DNA of 57,346 nt from Betaproteobacteria bacterium UBA5582 (GCA_002425245.1 DILW01000158.1:1-57346), one strand, 5' to 3'; shown: positions 43,680 to 53,342, counted from the stretch's first letter. Notes: a model not told the origin generated them from the sequence alone. Made by a program: numbers and translations.

Positions 43680-44768
43680 TCAGCCGCCGTAAGCGATGAT
43701 TTCCCGGGGGATCTGGTCGAGCGGCAGCTCGCGGCCGACAGCGCCGAGCTTGACCGCTTCCTTCGGCATGCCATAGACGACACAGGTCGATTCGTCCTCA
43801 CCGATCGTCGTCGCGCCGGCATCGCGCATTTCCTTCAAACCGCGAGCACCATCGTCACCCATGCCGGTCATGATGATGCCCAGCGCGTTGCGGCCGGCAA
43901 CCTGGGCCACCGAGCGGAACAACACATCGACCGACGGCTTGTGCCGGTTGACCAGCGGACCATCACGTACTTCGACCAGATACTGGGCACCATTGCGGCG
44001 CAGCATCATGTGCCGGCCGCCCGGCGCGATCAGGGCCAGCCCGGGGTGCACCCGGTCGCCGTCCCTGGCTTCGCGGATTTCCATCGCGCACAGCCCGTTC
44101 AGGCGCTCGGCGAACATCGCGGTGAACTTCTCCGGCATGTGCTGGACGATGACGATGCCGGTGGTCACCGCCGGCAACTGCGACAGCACGGCTTCAAGCG
44201 CCTGGGTGCCACCGGTTGAAGTACCGATGGCAACCACCCGGTCGGTCGTCCCGTACATCCGCGCCCCCTGGTGCTGCGTACTGGCCAGCATGGCGTCGGC
44301 CGACTGCTTGGGCACCACCGCCGGCACCGCGCGCGGCGAGCCGGTCATGCTGCGCAAGGCGCGCATGTTGGCGCGCGCCGCCGACTTGATCGCGGAAATG
44401 ATGTCATTGCTCGAATCCTCAAGGAAGGATTTGAGGTTGAGCTTGGGTTTGGTGATGATGTTGATCGCCCCCGCTGCCAGCGCCTCCATCGTCACCTGTG
44501 CGCCCCTGTCGGCGAGCGACGAACAGATGATCACCGGCGTCGGCCGCTCGGCCATGATCTTCTTGAGAAAGGTCAGGCCGTCCATGCGCGGCATTTCGAT
44601 ATCGACGATGAAGACGTCGGGCCACTGCACCTTAAGCTTGTCGATCGCAAAAACCGGATCCTGGGCGGTGGCGATCACCTCGATCGAGGGTTCGCGGCTG
44701 ATCGCCTGGGTGACAACCTGACGCACCAACGCCGAATCGTCAATGATCATGACCTTGATCTTTTGCAT
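43680..44768 (-). CDS. cheB: CheB, chemotaxis methylesterase/deamidase response regulator
   Basis: 362 residues: receiver domain with phospho-Asp in VFIVDIEMPRMDG (about 56), then the methylesterase domain with the catalytic Ser (GTSTGGTQALE, about 168), His (VQHMPEKF, about 195) and Asp (MTGMGDDGA, about 290). It removes methyl groups from receptors on phosphorylation by CheA. Its ATG shares a base with the cheD stop. Confidence 0.97.
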   Translation of the reverse strand: MQKIKVMIIDDSALVRQVVTQAISREPSIEVIATAQDPVFAIDKLKVQWPDVFIVDIEMPRMDGLTFLKKIMAERPTPVIICSSLADRGAQVTMEALAAGAINIITKPKLNLKSFLEDSSNDIISAIKSAARANMRALRSMTGSPRAVPAVVPKQSADAMLASTQHQGARMYGTTDRVVAIGTSTGGTQALEAVLSQLPAVTTGIVIVQHMPEKFTAMFAERLNGLCAMEIREARDGDRVHPGLALIAPGGRHMMLRRNGAQYLVEVRDGPLVNRHKPSVDVLFRSVAQVAGRNALGIIMTGMGDDGARGLKEMRDAGATTIGEDESTCVVYGMPKEAVKLGAVGRELPLDQIPREIIAYGG

Positions 44769-45271
44769 TACTGTTGTTCCTTGGAAAAGTCCCGGGTGCC
44801 GGGCAAGGCCAGCCAGACATGCCCACTGGCGAGATCCAGCGTCAGCCGCCGCCGGTTGCTACCGCCAACGTGCTCACGCATCACCTTGAAGCCCCGGGTA
44901 GCCAGTGCCACGCGCGTTGCCTCGATGTTGCGTCGACCAACGTCCATGTTACCAGCGCTGCTTCCGGCAAACATCTTCCCGCCCCCCAGCAGTTTCACCT
45001 GACAACAGGGCGGGGCCACCCGGCGCGAACGTAATTCGTAGACAAAGCGTTCGACCGCTTCGTCGGCGTAACGGCAATCCGGCAACGAGCCCGGCGGCCG
45101 TTCCCGGCCCGGCAGCTGGATGTGGCACATGCCGCCGAAATGGTGCTGCGGATGCCAGACGGTAACGGCGACACAGGAGCCGAGCAGGGTACCGATGCGG
45201 GTCGGCGCCGACGTGAAATGAAACTCGCCGGGATGCAGGAACACTTCGGGTCGCAATGGGCCGGTGGACAT
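44768..45271 (-). CDS. cheD: CheD, receptor glutamine deamidase
   Basis: 167 residues with the CheD active Cys (LLGSCVAVTVW, about 30), His (GGMCHIQLPG, about 47) and the Thr-type region. It deamidates receptor glutamines and may bind CheC/CheY in other bacteria. It lies between cheR and cheB, 12 bp after cheR. Confidence 0.95.
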   Translation of the reverse strand: MSTGPLRPEVFLHPGEFHFTSAPTRIGTLLGSCVAVTVWHPQHHFGGMCHIQLPGRERPPGSLPDCRYADEAVERFVYELRSRRVAPPCCQVKLLGGGKMFAGSSAGNMDVGRRNIEATRVALATRGFKVMREHVGGSNRRRLTLDLASGHVWLALPGTRDFSKEQQ

Positions 45272-45283
45272 GGTCCCTCAGGA

Positions 45284-46102
45284 TCAGGCGGCGCGCTGGT
45301 AGATGGTCGGTCGCTGGGCAACGAAATCGTCGGTGACGCCGAACAGCGACTCCGAGTGGCCGATCACCAGATTGCCGTCGCGCTTGAGGTAGGGCAGCAA
45401 GTTGGCGACCACCTTGCGTTTGGTCGGGTTGTCGAAATAGATCATCACGTTGCGCAGGAAGATCAGGTCGAAGATGCCGATATCCTTGCGCGGTGAAAGC
45501 AGGTTATTGTGCAGAAAGCGCACCCGCTGGCGCAGCTCGCGGACGATGAGCAGGGTACCCGCCTGGTCGCGGATGCCCTTCAGGCAGTATTTCTTCAGCA
45601 TCGCCGGCGGAATGCCGCTGATCCGGTCGAGCGAATAATGCCCCAGCTCGGCTTTGCGCAGCACGCGCGTGCTGATGTCGGTGCCGACCACTTCCCAGGG
45701 TGCATCGCCCAGCGTTTCCGCCAGCACCATGGCCATCGAATAGGCCTCCTCGCCGCTCGACGAAGCCGCACTCCACACCCGGAAAGGGGTGCCCCGCGCC
45801 TGGCTGGCGCAAGTGCGCAGGAAATCGAAGTGCTTGGGTTCGCGGAAGAAATAGGTTTCGTTGGTGGTGATGAGGTCGATCATCAACTGCAGTTCGGCCT
45901 GGTTCTCCTTATCCCGGACAAACTGGTAATACTCGGAAAAACGGCTAAAGCCGAAGTGCTTGAGGCGCTTGCCGAGGCGACCGACGAGCAGCAACTTCTT
46001 GGCATCGGCCAGACTGATGCCGGCCAGTTCGAAGATCAGGCGCTGGAAGTTGGCAAATTCGGCCGGCGTGATATCCACGCCGTCGGATTGAGTACGGTGC
46101 AT
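45284..46102 (-). CDS. cheR: CheR, chemotaxis receptor methyltransferase
   Basis: 272 residues: N-terminal helical domain, then the SAM-binding domain with VWSAASSSGEEAYSMAMV (about 114) and FLRNVMIYFD (about 217). It methylates receptor glutamates with S-adenosylmethionine. It is separated from cheW by a strong terminator, so cheRDB is probably its own transcript or depends on readthrough. Confidence 0.96.
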   Translation of the reverse strand: MHRTQSDGVDITPAEFANFQRLIFELAGISLADAKKLLLVGRLGKRLKHFGFSRFSEYYQFVRDKENQAELQLMIDLITTNETYFFREPKHFDFLRTCASQARGTPFRVWSAASSSGEEAYSMAMVLAETLGDAPWEVVGTDISTRVLRKAELGHYSLDRISGIPPAMLKKYCLKGIRDQAGTLLIVRELRQRVRFLHNNLLSPRKDIGIFDLIFLRNVMIYFDNPTKRKVVANLLPYLKRDGNLVIGHSESLFGVTDDFVAQRPTIYQRAA

Positions 46103-46125
46103 CGCGGCTTTCCGGTAGCGAAGTC

Positions 46126-46167
46126 AAAAAAAACCCTGCCAGGCCCGCGTGGGCAGCCCCGGCAGGG
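46126..46167 (-). terminator. Terminator between cheW and cheR
   Basis: On the minus strand CCCTGCC (46167-46161) and GGCAGGG (46140-46134), with an additional inner GGGC/GCCC pairing, are followed by TTTTTTTT (46133-46126). It divides the che cluster. Confidence 0.88.
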
Positions 46168-46180
46168 ACAACGAGCAGGT

Positions 46181-46738
46181 TCAGGCAGCGGCGCCGAACT
46201 CGCTCTGGTTGATGGCGGCAATCACGGCCACCTCGTCGAGCGACAGGATGCGTTCGACGTCGAGCAGGACGACGAAACGGCCACCCACCTTGCCCATGCC
46301 GGAAATGAAATCGGTCCGGATACGGGTTCCGAAAGCTGGCGGCGGTTCGATGTCACCCGGCGCAATTTCCAGCACTTCGGACACCGCATCGACGACGATG
46401 CCCATCTGCTGCGCCTGGGCGCCGCCAGTCTCGGCGATCTCGATGATGACGATGCAGGTGCGCTTGGTGATCTCGCCGGCATTCCGGCCGAAACGTACCG
46501 ACAGGTCGATCACCGGCACCACCGCGCCGCGCAGGTTGATGACACCGCGGATGAAACGCGGCACCAGGGGCACCTCGGTGAGCTGTCCGTACTCAATGAT
46601 TTCCCGAATGGCGAGGATGCCGATGGCAAACATCTCCTCGCCGAGCATGAAGGTCAGGTACTGCTGCTGCTCGGTATCGCCGGCAACGGCCGGCGGCTGG
46701 CCGGGCGTTGCCTGAACGGGATGCTGGGCTTGAGTCAT
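46181..46738 (-). CDS. cheW: CheW, receptor-kinase coupling protein
   Basis: 185 residues, single CheW domain with FMLGEEMFAIGILAIREII, the VPRFIRGVINLRGAVVPVIDL core and a VDAVSEVLEI end. It links receptors to CheA. An N-terminal extension of about 25 residues is Gln/Pro-rich. It is 18 bp after the large receptor gene and followed by a terminator. Confidence 0.96.
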   Translation of the reverse strand: MTQAQHPVQATPGQPPAVAGDTEQQQYLTFMLGEEMFAIGILAIREIIEYGQLTEVPLVPRFIRGVINLRGAVVPVIDLSVRFGRNAGEITKRTCIVIIEIAETGGAQAQQMGIVVDAVSEVLEIAPGDIEPPPAFGTRIRTDFISGMGKVGGRFVVLLDVERILSLDEVAVIAAINQSEFGAAA

Positions 46739-46756
46739 GGCGATCTCCCCAACCGG

Positions 46757-49066
46757 TCAGAAGCGGGCAAAATTGCTGTCGTCGAGCGTTCCTGCCTGGC
46801 TCTCCGCTGCCGGCTCGACCTGACGACGGCCGCCATTGCGCGCGCCAGACGCCGATCCTCCACGCCGACCTGCAACACTGCTAGCAGCGCGGCTGCCAAC
46901 ATCGAAGAAGGCCATCAGTTCCTGCAGGTTGCCTGCCTGCGACGACATTTCCTCGGCGGTCGCAGCCAGTTCCTCGGACGCCGACGCGTTCTGCTGGGTG
47001 ATCTGCGACAACTGGCTCATCGCCGTATTGACCTGATTGACGCCGACGCTCTGCTCTTCCGAAGCGGCGGTGATTTCCTGCACCAGATCGGCGGTCTTCT
47101 TGGTTGCCGGGACGATTTCATCGAGGAGCTTGCCCGCTTTCTCGGCCAGGCCCACCGAATTTACGGCCAGCTGGCCGATTTCCTGGGCCGCGACCTGCGA
47201 CCGTTCAGCCAGCTTGCGCACTTCCGCGGCAACCACGGCGAAACCCTTGCCGTGCTCACCGGCACGGGCGGCTTCGATGGCCGCGTTGAGCGCCAGCAGG
47301 TTGGTCTGGTAGGCGATGTCATCGATGATGCCGATCTTGCGCGCAATCTGCTTCATCGCGCCGACCGTCTCGCTGACCGCTTGTCCGCCTTCCCCAGCCT
47401 TCCGGCTACCTTCGGCCGACATACCGTCAGCAACCTTCGCATTCTCGGTGTTCTGCTGGATCGACGATGCCATCTGCTCGATCGACGCCGAAGTTTCCTC
47501 GACCGACGCCGCCTGCTCCGACGATGCCTGCGACAACGACTGCGCCGTCGACGACACCTGGACGGTGGCCGAGGCCAGGGTCTCGGCGGTGTTGTTCACC
47601 TCGGAGATGGTCTGCGCCAGCTTGGCGACGGTATTGTTCAGGCTGTTCTTTACTTCCAGGAAAGGCCCTTCGAAGTCGCCAACCACGGTCCGCGTCAGGT
47701 TGCCGTTCTCGACTTGTCGCAGGACTTCGTTCACCTCGCCAAAGGCGGTGTCGAAAGATTGGGCCACCCGTTCCAGACTCTTATTGATCTTGACGAACTG
47801 GCTGTAAACCTCCCGTGTGTACTGATCGGCCTCATTAAGTTTGAGTTCGAACTTGAAGTTCCCGCTGCCCAGACGATCCAGATTCGAGGCCAGGCGAACC
47901 ACGGCCTGCTCGGTATAGTTCTTGACGCGCAGGGTCCCCGTCAGATCCGTTACCGTTTCCACATAACCCACGGTTTCACCCCGGGCGTTCAAGACCGGCG
48001 CGGTGTCCTGCTTGCAGTTCAGACCGCACCAGTCGAAGAAGCTTTCCTTCACCCCGCTCTTCAGTTGAACGATGCCGCACTTCTGGGTGTTGCAGATGGT
48101 AGCGTTCGCCGTCGAGCACGGACGCCCAACTGCATCGTTGCGATCGCGGACGCGTCCCTGATCGACCATCAGCTTCTCGAATGCCTTGTTGAGGAAGGTC
48201 CACTTCATGTCGTTGTCGGTGACGTGAATCGGGAAAGGCACGGCGTCGATGATCGAGCGATACCAGGCCATCTTGTCCGCCAGCTTCTGCATGGCAGCCA
48301 CCAGGCTGGTGGTGTCGCCCGCTTTCACCTCAATCTTGGCTTCCAGATCACCAGCGGCAATCCGGTTCGCCACTTCGGCCACAGTATCCGGTTCGCCACC
48401 GAGTTGACGCAGCAGATTGCGGGTAATCGCGAAGGCGATGGCACCAATGAAAAGCAGCGACACAGCGGCAATCAACAAGGAAAGAGAAACTGCCTCCTGT
48501 TTGACTACCAAACCTTCGGCGGCACTCCTGGCGGCAAGCTCGGCGTTGTAATCCAGCTCCTTCTGGAGAGCATGTTCAAACTTATCCATTGCTGGCATCA
48601 AATCGTTACGAATCGCCAGCTCGGCCTCCTTTGTAAGATTCTTCCTGGAGAGTTCGAAAACCTTCAAGCGCTGCTCGTCAAATTTGGCAAAATCGCTACG
48701 CAGCTGGTCAAATAGTTTCTTTTCCTCCTCGCTGGCCAGACAACTCGCTCCGTTACAACCATTGCTATCGTAGCTTTCGAGTGCCTTGATCAATTTCCCA
48801 TGACTGGCGCTGATCTCGGTCTCCACTTCCCTCATCGCCGACTGATCGGTAATCACAACATGGAAAAGACCATTGGTCCTCAAATGCCCGTATTCGTTGA
48901 CGATCGTTGTTATCAACTGATAGCTGGGAATGGTGTTCTCGTTGGCGAAATTGACTTTTTCATAAACGGTGTTTGCCTTTTGCTGCCCTAGTACGGTCAT
49001 CAGCCCCAGGCCGATCAGGGCGCTACTGGCGAGAATGAGCATCTTCTTAGCGACGGTGAGTTTCAT
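46757..49066 (-). CDS. Methyl-accepting chemotaxis protein with cysteine-rich PAS-like domain
   Basis: 769 residues. TM1 (about 8-26), a four-helix-bundle periplasmic domain (about 30-185), TM2 (about 190-212), HAMP, a PAS-like domain (about 275-385), a second HAMP-like segment (about 385-445) and a long signalling domain with the hairpin tip (AYQTNLLALNAAIEAARAGEHGKGF region, about 595-620). The PAS-like domain has five closely spaced cysteines (CSTANATICNTQKC, then CGLNC with Cys further on), suggesting a haem or Fe-S cofactor or a redox switch. The ligand is unknown. It is 58 bp after cheA. Confidence 0.9.
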   Translation of the reverse strand: MKLTVAKKMLILASSALIGLGLMTVLGQQKANTVYEKVNFANENTIPSYQLITTIVNEYGHLRTNGLFHVVITDQSAMREVETEISASHGKLIKALESYDSNGCNGASCLASEEEKKLFDQLRSDFAKFDEQRLKVFELSRKNLTKEAELAIRNDLMPAMDKFEHALQKELDYNAELAARSAAEGLVVKQEAVSLSLLIAAVSLLFIGAIAFAITRNLLRQLGGEPDTVAEVANRIAAGDLEAKIEVKAGDTTSLVAAMQKLADKMAWYRSIIDAVPFPIHVTDNDMKWTFLNKAFEKLMVDQGRVRDRNDAVGRPCSTANATICNTQKCGIVQLKSGVKESFFDWCGLNCKQDTAPVLNARGETVGYVETVTDLTGTLRVKNYTEQAVVRLASNLDRLGSGNFKFELKLNEADQYTREVYSQFVKINKSLERVAQSFDTAFGEVNEVLRQVENGNLTRTVVGDFEGPFLEVKNSLNNTVAKLAQTISEVNNTAETLASATVQVSSTAQSLSQASSEQAASVEETSASIEQMASSIQQNTENAKVADGMSAEGSRKAGEGGQAVSETVGAMKQIARKIGIIDDIAYQTNLLALNAAIEAARAGEHGKGFAVVAAEVRKLAERSQVAAQEIGQLAVNSVGLAEKAGKLLDEIVPATKKTADLVQEITAASEEQSVGVNQVNTAMSQLSQITQQNASASEELAATAEEMSSQAGNLQELMAFFDVGSRAASSVAGRRGGSASGARNGGRRQVEPAAESQAGTLDDSNFARF

Positions 49067-49124
49067 GAGGGTCTCCGATTCAGAAACGGTGAAAGTAGGT
49101 TATTGGTGGGGAGGGGCTAGCCGG

Positions 49125-51386
49125 TCAATCGACAGCGGCAAGGCGGTTGAACTGGAAATCACGCCGGTTTTCCCGGCGACTGACCCGGCCGACCAGGCCG
49201 GGAACATCAAGAATCAGGGCAACCTGGCCGCTGCCCAGGATGGTGAAACCGGCGACACCCTGCAGGCCATTGAAGACGGCCCCCAGGGGACGGATCACGG
49301 TCTGGTATTCGCCCTGCAGCGCATCGACGACAAGACCGGCGCGGCAACCGGCGTAATTGACGACGACGACGTTTTCACGTTTGACCGGTTGCAGCAGGAA
49401 GGCCAGCTCTGCGTCGACCTCGGCCATGCCCTCGGCCAATTCGACCGGCTCGGGCGCAGACGGCTCGGGCATGTCGAACAGCTCGCGCAGGCGGATGAAG
49501 GGCAGGACTTCGCCGCGCAGGTTGAGCTGGTCGCGGCCTTGCGCCGCTTCCAGCTCTTCCGGCGTCAGTTCGACGCATTCGACGACCATCTCCAGCGGCA
49601 CGACGAAGGACGAATCGCCGACGCCGACCAGGAAACCGTCGATGATCGCCAGCGTCAGCGGCAAGCGGACGCGGATCGTGGTGCCGAAGCCTTCCTCGCT
49701 CTGAATCTCGATGCTGCCGCGCAAGGCGGTGATGTTGCGGCGCACGACGTCCATGCCGACACCGCGGCCGGACAGGTTATTCACCTGATCGGCGGTGGAG
49801 AAGCCGGGCTCGAAGATCAGCGCGTGGATTTCGTCGTCGCTTAGCGCCTGCTCGGGCTTGACCAGGCCGCGTTCGATGGCCTTGGCCAGGATCTTGGCCT
49901 TGGGCAGGCCGCCGCCATCGTCGCCGACCTCGATGACGATGCTGCCCGAGTCGTGGTAGGCGTTCAGGCGCAGCGTGCCGTGCGCGGGCTTGCCGCGGGC
50001 GAGGCGGACTTCGGCGGATTCAATGCCGTGATCCATCGAGTTGCGCACGAGGTGGGTCAGCGGGTCGCCGATCTTCTCGATTACCGTCTTGTCGAGCTCG
50101 GTTTCGGCACCGGAAATTTCCAGGCGGATGTCCTTGCCGAGGTCGCGCGAAACATCGCGGACGACGCGCTGGAACTTGTTGAAGGTGGCGCCGATCTGCA
50201 CCATGCGCAGCTGCAGTGCCGAATCGCGGATGTTCTCAACGAGCCGGTTGAGCAGCGACGCGGCTTCCAGCAGTTCGGCCTGGCCACTGCCCTGGGCGGC
50301 GAGGTTGATACCGGCGCTGGCGATGATCAGTTCGCCGATCAGGTTGATGTGCTCGTCGAGCTTTTCGGCATTGACGCGGATCAGCGCCGCGTCACCGGCC
50401 TTGTTGTCCTTGACTTGCTTCTGCTTCTGCAGGGCGGCTTCGACCACCGCTGGCTGAACGACGTTGCGGGCGACCAGGACGGCGCCGAGTTCCGGTCCAG
50501 CCACGCCTTCCTGGCGGGCGTCAGCCTGGGCGCTGAGCGCCTGTTCCAGTTCGTGGCGGGTCAGCGTGCCGCAGCGGACGAGAATTTCGCCGACGCGCAT
50601 GTCCTCTTCGGGCAGGCTGAGGATCAGGTCGAGATATTGCGAAACCTTGCTGTGCGGCGGCAGGATGCGCACCTGGGCGTCGTCCTGGACGAATTCGAAA
50701 GCGCCTTCGATGGTCGCCTTGTCGGCCGTGCTGCGGTAGCTGATCTCGAAACCGAGGTAACAGGCCTCCGGGTCCATCTCGGCGGCGCGCGGGATGTCCT
50801 CGCTCAGGGTGACGATCGAGGCAATCTCGCCGAAGGTGGTCAGGTAGCGGATGAAGGACACCGGGTCCATGCCGTTTCTGAGCACGTCCCGCGAAAAACG
50901 CAGCGAGATGTGCCAGTTGTCGGTCTCGACGCCCTCGCCACCGCCTTCACGGGTCAGCGGCGTGGCATGCTCGACGACCTGGGCGGCTTCCGGGGCGGGG
51001 CCGTTGATCGCCTTGAGGCGGGCGATCAGGTCCGTGGACCGCTGTTGCTCGTCGTCGCCGGGCACGCTGCCGGCGGCGAGGTGATCGATCAGGGTGCCGA
51101 TGTGATCGCAGACTTCGAGGAAAAGCGCGACCAGTTCGCCGTCCATCGCCAGGGCGCCGGCACGGACTTCGTCGAGCACGTTTTCGGCGGCGTGGGTGAA
51201 GGCGACCAGGTGATCGAGGCCGAACAAGCCGGCCGAACCCTTGATCGTGTGGGCAGCGCGGAAGATCGCGTTGATCAGGTCGGCATCGTCCGGCGCCTGC
51301 TCGATCTGGAGCAGGGCCGCCTCCATGTTGTCGAGCAGTTCGCGGCTTTCGATGACAAAGGTTTGCAGGGCGTCGTCTAGATTCAT
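49125..51386 (-). CDS. cheA: CheA, chemotaxis histidine kinase
   Basis: 753 residues: N-terminal HPt (AAHTIKGSAGLFG, His about 47), a variable middle region (about 130-330), dimerisation helices, HATPase_c (about 425-560; NSMDHGIE, DDGGGL, GRGVGMDVV) and a C-terminal CheW-like domain. Autophosphorylates and passes phosphate to CheY and CheB. It begins 7 bp after the STAS gene. Confidence 0.97.
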   Translation of the reverse strand: MNLDDALQTFVIESRELLDNMEAALLQIEQAPDDADLINAIFRAAHTIKGSAGLFGLDHLVAFTHAAENVLDEVRAGALAMDGELVALFLEVCDHIGTLIDHLAAGSVPGDDEQQRSTDLIARLKAINGPAPEAAQVVEHATPLTREGGGEGVETDNWHISLRFSRDVLRNGMDPVSFIRYLTTFGEIASIVTLSEDIPRAAEMDPEACYLGFEISYRSTADKATIEGAFEFVQDDAQVRILPPHSKVSQYLDLILSLPEEDMRVGEILVRCGTLTRHELEQALSAQADARQEGVAGPELGAVLVARNVVQPAVVEAALQKQKQVKDNKAGDAALIRVNAEKLDEHINLIGELIIASAGINLAAQGSGQAELLEAASLLNRLVENIRDSALQLRMVQIGATFNKFQRVVRDVSRDLGKDIRLEISGAETELDKTVIEKIGDPLTHLVRNSMDHGIESAEVRLARGKPAHGTLRLNAYHDSGSIVIEVGDDGGGLPKAKILAKAIERGLVKPEQALSDDEIHALIFEPGFSTADQVNNLSGRGVGMDVVRRNITALRGSIEIQSEEGFGTTIRVRLPLTLAIIDGFLVGVGDSSFVVPLEMVVECVELTPEELEAAQGRDQLNLRGEVLPFIRLRELFDMPEPSAPEPVELAEGMAEVDAELAFLLQPVKRENVVVVNYAGCRAGLVVDALQGEYQTVIRPLGAVFNGLQGVAGFTILGSGQVALILDVPGLVGRVSRRENRRDFQFNRLAAVD

Positions 51387-51393
51387 GGTGCGC

Positions 51394-51711
51394 TCACACG
51401 TTGGAACGGATCAGCAGGGGGTCGCCGAACTGGCCGGCCAGGGCGCACAGGTCGATCAGTTCGAGAACCGGATCGCTGTGCCGGACGAAACGCACTTCCT
51501 TACCGAGGATGGCGGCCTCGCGCTTGGCCATCAGCATCAACTGGAGGCCGGCGCTGTCGATCTCGGTGACACCGGAGAGATCGACGTCACCACCAGCCCC
51601 TTCCGGGATGCCGGCAATCAGCGCCAGCAACTGCGCCTTGCAGTCCTGCGCGGTGAAGATCGTGAACTCGCCGACGAGGCTGATGGCGGGGGAAGTGGCA
51701 GCGGCAGTCAT
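51394..51711 (-). CDS. STAS-domain protein (anti-sigma-factor-antagonist type) in the che cluster
   Basis: 105 residues from ATG 51711. The fold is STAS: VGEFTIFTAQDCKAQLL, then GDVDLSGVTEIDSAGLQLML with the conserved DSAG phosphorylation-type Ser (about 60). Such STAS partners occur in a subset of che clusters and may be phosphorylated by CheA-like kinases or serve as scaffold. It lies between cheY and cheA with short gaps, so it belongs to the che transcript. Confidence 0.92.
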   Translation of the reverse strand: MTAAATSPAISLVGEFTIFTAQDCKAQLLALIAGIPEGAGGDVDLSGVTEIDSAGLQLMLMAKREAAILGKEVRFVRHSDPVLELIDLCALAGQFGDPLLIRSNV

Positions 51712-51725
51712 GGTGCGCTCCCGGC

Positions 51726-52094
51726 TCAGGGCAGGATCAGCTTGGAGACGGCGGCCAGCATCTGCGCCGGGACAAATGGCTTGACCACCCAGGCCTTGGC
51801 GCCCGCGGCCTGACCGGCGGCCTTCTTGTCGGCGCCGGCTTCGGTGGTGAGCATGATCACCGGCGTGAACTTGTAGGCCGGCAATTGCTTGGCCGCCTTG
51901 ACGAAGCTGATGCCATCCATGTTCGGCATGTTCACGTCGCTGATGATCAGGTGGATCTTGCGGCCGTCGAGCTTGGTCAGTGCGTCCTTGCCGTCGCAGG
52001 CTTCGAGCACGTCGTAGCCGGCGGCCTTGAGGGCGATGGCGACGACCTGACGCAGCGATGCGGAATCGTCGACGATAAGGATGGTTTTGGCCAT
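51726..52094 (-). CDS. cheY: CheY-like response regulator
   Basis: 122 residues from ATG 52094 (the frame opens a few codons earlier, but MAKTILIVDDSAS is the usual start). Single receiver: DD (about 9-10), phospho-Asp in LIISDVNMPNMDG (about 53), Thr (MLTTEAG) and Lys (WVVKPFVP, about 105). It is the chemotaxis motor regulator or a sink for CheA phosphate. Fifteen bp lie between it and the STAS gene. Confidence 0.93.
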   Translation of the reverse strand: MAKTILIVDDSASLRQVVAIALKAAGYDVLEACDGKDALTKLDGRKIHLIISDVNMPNMDGISFVKAAKQLPAYKFTPVIMLTTEAGADKKAAGQAAGAKAWVVKPFVPAQMLAAVSKLILP

Positions 52095-52106
52095 GTATCT
52101 CTCCAA

Positions 52107-53342
52107 TCAGAAGAAGGTGACGCCGGATGCATCCGGCGCGGGGGAAGATGCCGAACCGCGATGGACCGCGTATTGCTCCGGCGTGGTGTAGGTTTTCGAG
52201 AGCTCCGCCAGCCATTGCTGGGCGTCGATCGAGCCACCCTGGTCGACCGCCTGCCGGCTATCGCCGATGTGGGCGTGCAGCTTGCCGATATCGAGATTGA
52301 CGTGCTCCAGGATCTGGCTGACCCGGTCCTGGAACTGCAGCGAGACCAGGACTTCGGCAATTTCCTGGGCGATCTCCAGGCTTTCCTGACGCAACTCGGC
52401 CGACGACTGGGACAGCGTCGTCGCCGCTCCGCCGAAACGTTCGACCACGCCTTCGATGACGGTCCCGGATTGAGCGACCAGGTTTTCGTCCTGCTCCGCG
52501 TACTGACGGGAAACGCGCAAAGCTTCGGCAATCGCCTGGTTCACCGTATCGACCGTGCGGCTGATCTTCATCCCGGTTTCGCCGGACAGCGAGGACAGTT
52601 TGCGGACTTCGTCGGCAACCACTGCGAACCCGCGTCCGACTTCGCCGGCCCGGGCGGCTTCGATGGCGGCGTTGAGCGCCAGCAAGTTCGTCTGTTTGGC
52701 GATGTCGGCGACCTCGCGGGCCATCCGGCTCAGGGTTTCGGTATGGCTGGCCAATTTGCCGACTTCGGTGAGCAGGCTTTCCTTGCTGCCGAGCGCGGTG
52801 CGCAAGGAAGCGACGATGGCGTGCAGGTCGTTCTGCGCTGTACTCAACAACTGCAGCAGAGGCTCATCGCCATCGCCTCCCGAGCTGCCGGCACTGTGCA
52901 GCAGGCGCTGCGAGAGATCGCCGAAACGCTGACTGAGCGCCAGTACCGCCTCTTCGGTATGGTTGCGAGCGACATCGATCTGACCGGACCAGATGGGCAA
53001 GACATCGATGCACAGGCGATCCAGGCCGTTGAGTCCCCGACTGCGCTGGGCTGCCAGTTCCTCAACGTGAGCGCTGCGCTCGGCTTCGCGGGACAAACGC
53101 TCGGCCCGGCTCAGCCGTGCCAGCGCAAACCCGCCCAAGGCCAGACAGGCGAGGAAGAAAACCAACGCGATCGCGATCCGGGTCGGCGTGTTCGGCATGA
53201 TCGCCGCGACCCCCAGCAGGCCGATGACGACGATCGGCCAGAAGCGGTTGGCAACGGACAATCCCGCTGGCGGAACGGGGAACGAAGCTTGAGTCGAAGT
53301 CCGGTTGTCTGTATGCATATGGGTGACTTGGTTAGGAAACAT
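52107..53342 (-). CDS. MCP-like receptor with CheZ-like C-terminal helix
   Basis: 411 residues. Two membrane helices near the N-terminus (about 33-48 and 54-74) with almost no periplasmic part and no HAMP, then a short MCP signalling domain (KQTNLLALNAAIEAARAGEVGRGF, about 222-245). After it is a helix LVSLQFQDRVSQILEHV (about 340-356), like the QDFQDLTGQ phosphatase helix of CheZ. It starts at ATG 53342, overlapping the GGDEF-EAL stop by 11 bp. A cytoplasmic or membrane-edge stimulus is suggested. Confidence 0.85.
   Translation of the reverse strand: MFPNQVTHMHTDNRTSTQASFPVPPAGLSVANRFWPIVVIGLLGVAAIMPNTPTRIAIALVFFLACLALGGFALARLSRAERLSREAERSAHVEELAAQRSRGLNGLDRLCIDVLPIWSGQIDVARNHTEEAVLALSQRFGDLSQRLLHSAGSSGGDGDEPLLQLLSTAQNDLHAIVASLRTALGSKESLLTEVGKLASHTETLSRMAREVADIAKQTNLLALNAAIEAARAGEVGRGFAVVADEVRKLSSLSGETGMKISRTVDTVNQAIAEALRVSRQYAEQDENLVAQSGTVIEGVVERFGGAATTLSQSSAELRQESLEIAQEIAEVLVSLQFQDRVSQILEHVNLDIGKLHAHIGDSRQAVDQGGSIDAQQWLAELSKTYTTPEQYAVHRGSASSPAPDASGVTFF

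Noticed and set aside
45509..48715. A 1068-codon plus-strand frame across cheR, cheW and the receptor gene
   Set aside because: Antisense shadow of three recognised chemotaxis genes.
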